A stretch of 6,949 nucleotides of DNA, taken from NCBI GenBank assembly GCA_040758525.1, contig JBFLVQ010000507.1:1-6949 (forward strand). The letters run 5' to 3'. Below the pieces are notes generated by a model. That model was not told where the DNA came from and ran no database searches. It saw only the letters and a program-made list of their open reading frames with translations. The position numbers were made by a program, and so were the translations under genes. Below are positions 5,227 through 6,949 of this stretch, in pieces (position 1 is the stretch's first letter; each line of letters opens with the position of its first letter). The stretch is from JBFLVQ01 sp040758525 (lineage in GTDB: Bacteria; Acidobacteriota; Blastocatellia; Chloracidobacteriales; JADJPF01).

Positions 5227-5240
5227 GGGTCTCCTCCCGT
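5225..5240 (-). promoter_or_regulatory. Hairpin over the start site of the 59-residue ORF
   Basis: On the minus strand ACGGG (5240-5236), loop AGGAGA (5235-5230) and CCCGT (5229-5225) form a 5-bp GC-rich stem. Part of the Shine-Dalgarno sequence is in the loop, and the first two bases of the GTG start are paired. Such a fold could limit translation initiation. Confidence 0.35.
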
Positions 5241-5556
5241 ATCCTAGGGGTTTTATATTTTAGCTAGTTACAATTCGCAGCGATTATATAATCACAGCGA
5301 CTTCAACCTTAGCCGCAAATGTAGACGCACATTAATAAAAAAAGTTTCTTGGTGTTTGCAGATATCTTTGCCGAATATCTATGAGAAATCCTACGGTTGT
5401 GCAGACCATTCGGCCAACTTGGTGCGTACTTTGTTATAGACAATCCTAATAAGCAAAATAGTATTACTCTACTTGACCGCTTATTACTGCAAGGTGATAA
5501 TCTGCTTATCAAGCTATCAATTTCAGCAGTTAATCAACTTATTTTAGGAGCACGCT
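5227..5556. other. 330-bp gap before the M20D gene
   Basis: It contains the ribosome-binding site and hairpin of the minus-strand 59-residue ORF at its left edge, and a promoter and ribosome-binding site for the M20D gene at its right edge. A perfect 12-bp palindrome GATTATATAATC (5282-5293) is flanked by the direct repeat CAGCGA (5278-5283 and 5295-5300), which could be a regulator site between the divergent genes. Frames open on both strands around 5309-5582 have no start-site support and unlike-protein composition; I regard them as chance. Confidence 0.45.
5473..5501 (+). promoter_or_regulatory. Sigma70-type promoter of the M20D gene
   Basis: TTGACC (5473-5478), a 17-base spacer and GATAAT (5496-5501) match the -35 and -10 consensus at 5 of 6 positions each with ideal spacing. 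Transcription would begin near 5508, about 50 bases before the ATG. A 6-bp inverted repeat (TGATAA 5495-5500, TTATCA 5506-5511) covers the -10 box and start point and could bind a repressor. Confidence 0.55.
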
Positions 5557-6903
5557 ATGAGCTACAAGATCCTCTTTCTTAGCCTACTCTGTGGTGTTCT
5601 CATAACAACAGATGTTCAGGCTCAACAATCTTTGGATCAATTGATTGAACAGAATATCAGCACACTTGTTAGTACTTATAAAAATCTCCACGCAACTCCA
5701 GAACTATCCCATAAGGAAGAAAAAACTGCTGCTCTCTTAGCCAATGAACTACGCGCTATGGGATATACAGTAACTGAGAAAATAGGTAAATATGATCGAC
5801 CAGATCTAACAAGTTATGGTGTGATAGCAATACTAAAGAATGGAGATGGGCCCACCGTCTTAATCAGAACCGATTTGGATGGACTACCAGTAGAAGAAAA
5901 GACAGGGTTACCATATGCAAGCAAAGCCAGAACAAAGAATGAGAATGGCGAAGATGTGGGGGTAATGCATGCTTGTGGTCATGATATTCATATGACATCT
6001 TTGCTTGGCACGGCAAAGATGTTGACACAGCTTAAAGATCAATGGCATGGCACATTAGTAGTAGTAGGGCAGCCTGCTGAAGAGCGCGGCACGGGTGCCA
6101 AGGCCATGCTTAACGATAATTTATATACGCGCTTTCCCAAACCAGATTATGTCCTAGCATTGCATGATTCCGCCTCTCTAGCAGCAGGAAAGATCGGTTA
6201 TTGTGAGGGATATGCATTAGCCAATGTCAATTCTGTTGATATCACTATTCGTGGTATAGGTGGACATGGTGCATACCCTAGTACAACTAAGGATCCTATT
6301 GTGGTGGCCTCGCAAGTAGTACTGGCATTACAGACTATTGTAAGTCGGGAAAACTCTCCACTCGATCCTGCCGTCGTTACAGTAGGTTCAATACACGGTG
6401 GTACAAAGCACAATATTATATCGGATGAAGTAAAACTCCAGCTTACCGTAAGAACCTATCGAGAAGAAGTGCGCCAACATGTTCTAGCTGCTATTGAGCG
6501 CATTGCCAAAGGTGTTGCGCTAGCTGCAGGTATTCCCAATGAGTTGGCACCGGTTGTGCGAGTTGTTGAGAGCGAATTTACTCCAGCGACTTACAATAAC
6601 CCTGAGTTGACCCAAAGATTGGTTAAAGTGTGGCAAAAGAGTCTTGGACCAGATAATGTTGTCAAAACCGATCCAGTAATGGGTGGAGAAGATTTTGGGC
6701 GCTTTAGTCTGGCCGGTAATCAAATACCCGGCTGTATCTTCTGGTTAGGAGCAGTTGACCCGGAAAAGATCGAGCAGAGCCGTAAGAATGGTAGCTCACT
6801 TCCTTCACTCCATTCTAGTCTATTTGCACCATTACCAGAACCAACCATCCGGACAGGTGTTAAAGCTATGACTTCTGCGGTGCTAGATTTAATGAAGAGA
6901 TAG
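5557..6903 (+). CDS. Exported M20D-family metallo-amidohydrolase
   Basis: This is a 448-residue protein starting at ATG 5557, with AGGAG (5546-5550) 6 bases upstream. Residues 1-22 (MSYKILFLSLL...TTDVQA) are a Sec signal peptide, cleaved probably before Q23, so the enzyme works in the periplasm or outside. M20D motifs run in order: YKNLHATPELS (41-51), RTDLDGLPVEE (104-114), MHACGHDIH (137-145), GQPAEERGTG (171-180), ALHD (201-204), GIGGHGAYPST (233-243), GGEDFGRF (376-383) and SLHSSLFAPL (417-426). By analogy with plant IAA-amino-acid hydrolases, C140, H142, E176, H203 and H419 bind the metals and E175 is the catalytic base. The lid (dimerisation) domain is about 225-335. The family cleaves amide bonds of N-acyl or amino-acid conjugates, but the substrate cannot be read from sequence; the relatives I recall are annotated only as amidohydrolase or N-acyl-L-amino acid amidohydrolase. 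No frame damage and full length. Confidence 0.93.
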   Translation: MSYKILFLSLLCGVLITTDVQAQQSLDQLIEQNISTLVSTYKNLHATPELSHKEEKTAALLANELRAMGYTVTEKIGKYDRPDLTSYGVIAILKNGDGPTVLIRTDLDGLPVEEKTGLPYASKARTKNENGEDVGVMHACGHDIHMTSLLGTAKMLTQLKDQWHGTLVVVGQPAEERGTGAKAMLNDNLYTRFPKPDYVLALHDSASLAAGKIGYCEGYALANVNSVDITIRGIGGHGAYPSTTKDPIVVASQVVLALQTIVSRENSPLDPAVVTVGSIHGGTKHNIISDEVKLQLTVRTYREEVRQHVLAAIERIAKGVALAAGIPNELAPVVRVVESEFTPATYNNPELTQRLVKVWQKSLGPDNVVKTDPVMGGEDFGRFSLAGNQIPGCIFWLGAVDPEKIEQSRKNGSSLPSLHSSLFAPLPEPTIRTGVKAMTSAVLDLMKR

Positions 6904-6922
6904 TCTTTAGCTAATCGATCAC

Positions 6923-6946
6923 AGGAGAGGAAAAATAAAAATCTCC
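6923..6946 (+). other. Purine-rich stretch and small hairpin after the M20D gene
   Basis: AGGAGAGG (6923-6930) looks like a ribosome-binding site, but no ATG, GTG or TTG follows at a suitable distance inside the window. GGAGA (6924-6928) can also pair with TCTCC (6942-6946) around an A-rich loop. It may belong to a gene starting past the edge, or be a weak 3' hairpin. Confidence 0.25.
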
Positions 6947-6949
6947 AAT

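Noticed and set aside
5397..5582. 61-codon plus-strand ORF ahead of the M20D gene
   Set aside because: It has no ribosome-binding site, an in-frame stop just upstream and overlap with the M20D promoter and start; no recognisable motifs.
5557..5592. Lipoprotein signal in the M20D hydrolase (cysteine at residue 12)
   Set aside because: LSLLC does not fit the lipobox and the cysteine is in the middle of the hydrophobic core; VQA before Q23 fits ordinary signal peptidase cleavage.

Overview
The window is moderately AT-rich bacterial DNA with wide gene spacing. It carries nine genes or partial genes that I would keep, one clearly broken gene and several structured intergenic segments. No single gene fixes the taxon. 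The short ParA plus ribbon-helix-helix pair is common in cyanobacteria and some other phyla. The N-terminal zinc-ribbon membrane protein, the ECF-type sigma factor and the secreted M20D hydrolase ending in LHSSLFAPLPEPTI together remind me most of Acidobacteriota (Blastocatellia-like). That is recall of protein style, not a database result.

Left part (1-1672): a ParA-type ATPase, cut at its 5' end by the window edge, overlaps by 4 bases a 97-residue ribbon-helix-helix protein. Fifty bases after that gene lies an array of 8-bp units (four perfect copies, then diverged copies kept in register). It is a good candidate for the DNA site bound by the small protein, so 1-994 looks like a compact partition cassette. 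A zinc-ribbon protein with two membrane helices follows.

Middle (1673-4095): an ECF-type sigma factor has a plausible promoter and an imperfect palindrome in its leader. The following 737-bp gap holds, on the minus strand, a frameshifted and internally deleted remnant of an SpvB/TcB-type (Tc toxin B subunit) protein. Two small plus-strand genes come next: an 80-residue CxxC/CxxC protein and a 110-residue protein of unknown function, separated by a 20-bp perfect palindrome that spans the first gene's stop codon. The 162-bp convergent gap after them holds three consecutive stem-loops, and the first two cannot form together.

Right part (4096-6949): a minus-strand gene encodes a 226-residue exported protein of unknown function. 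Farther upstream on the same strand is a 59-residue ORF with a strong ribosome-binding site, whose start region can fold into a hairpin. The last gene, on the plus strand behind a good sigma70-type promoter, is an exported M20D amidohydrolase with its metal-binding motifs intact.

The genes do not form one pathway. The mix of a partition cassette, unknown small genes, a dead toxin gene and long non-coding gaps fits an accessory region, or a replicon segment undergoing gene decay, better than a conserved housekeeping cluster.
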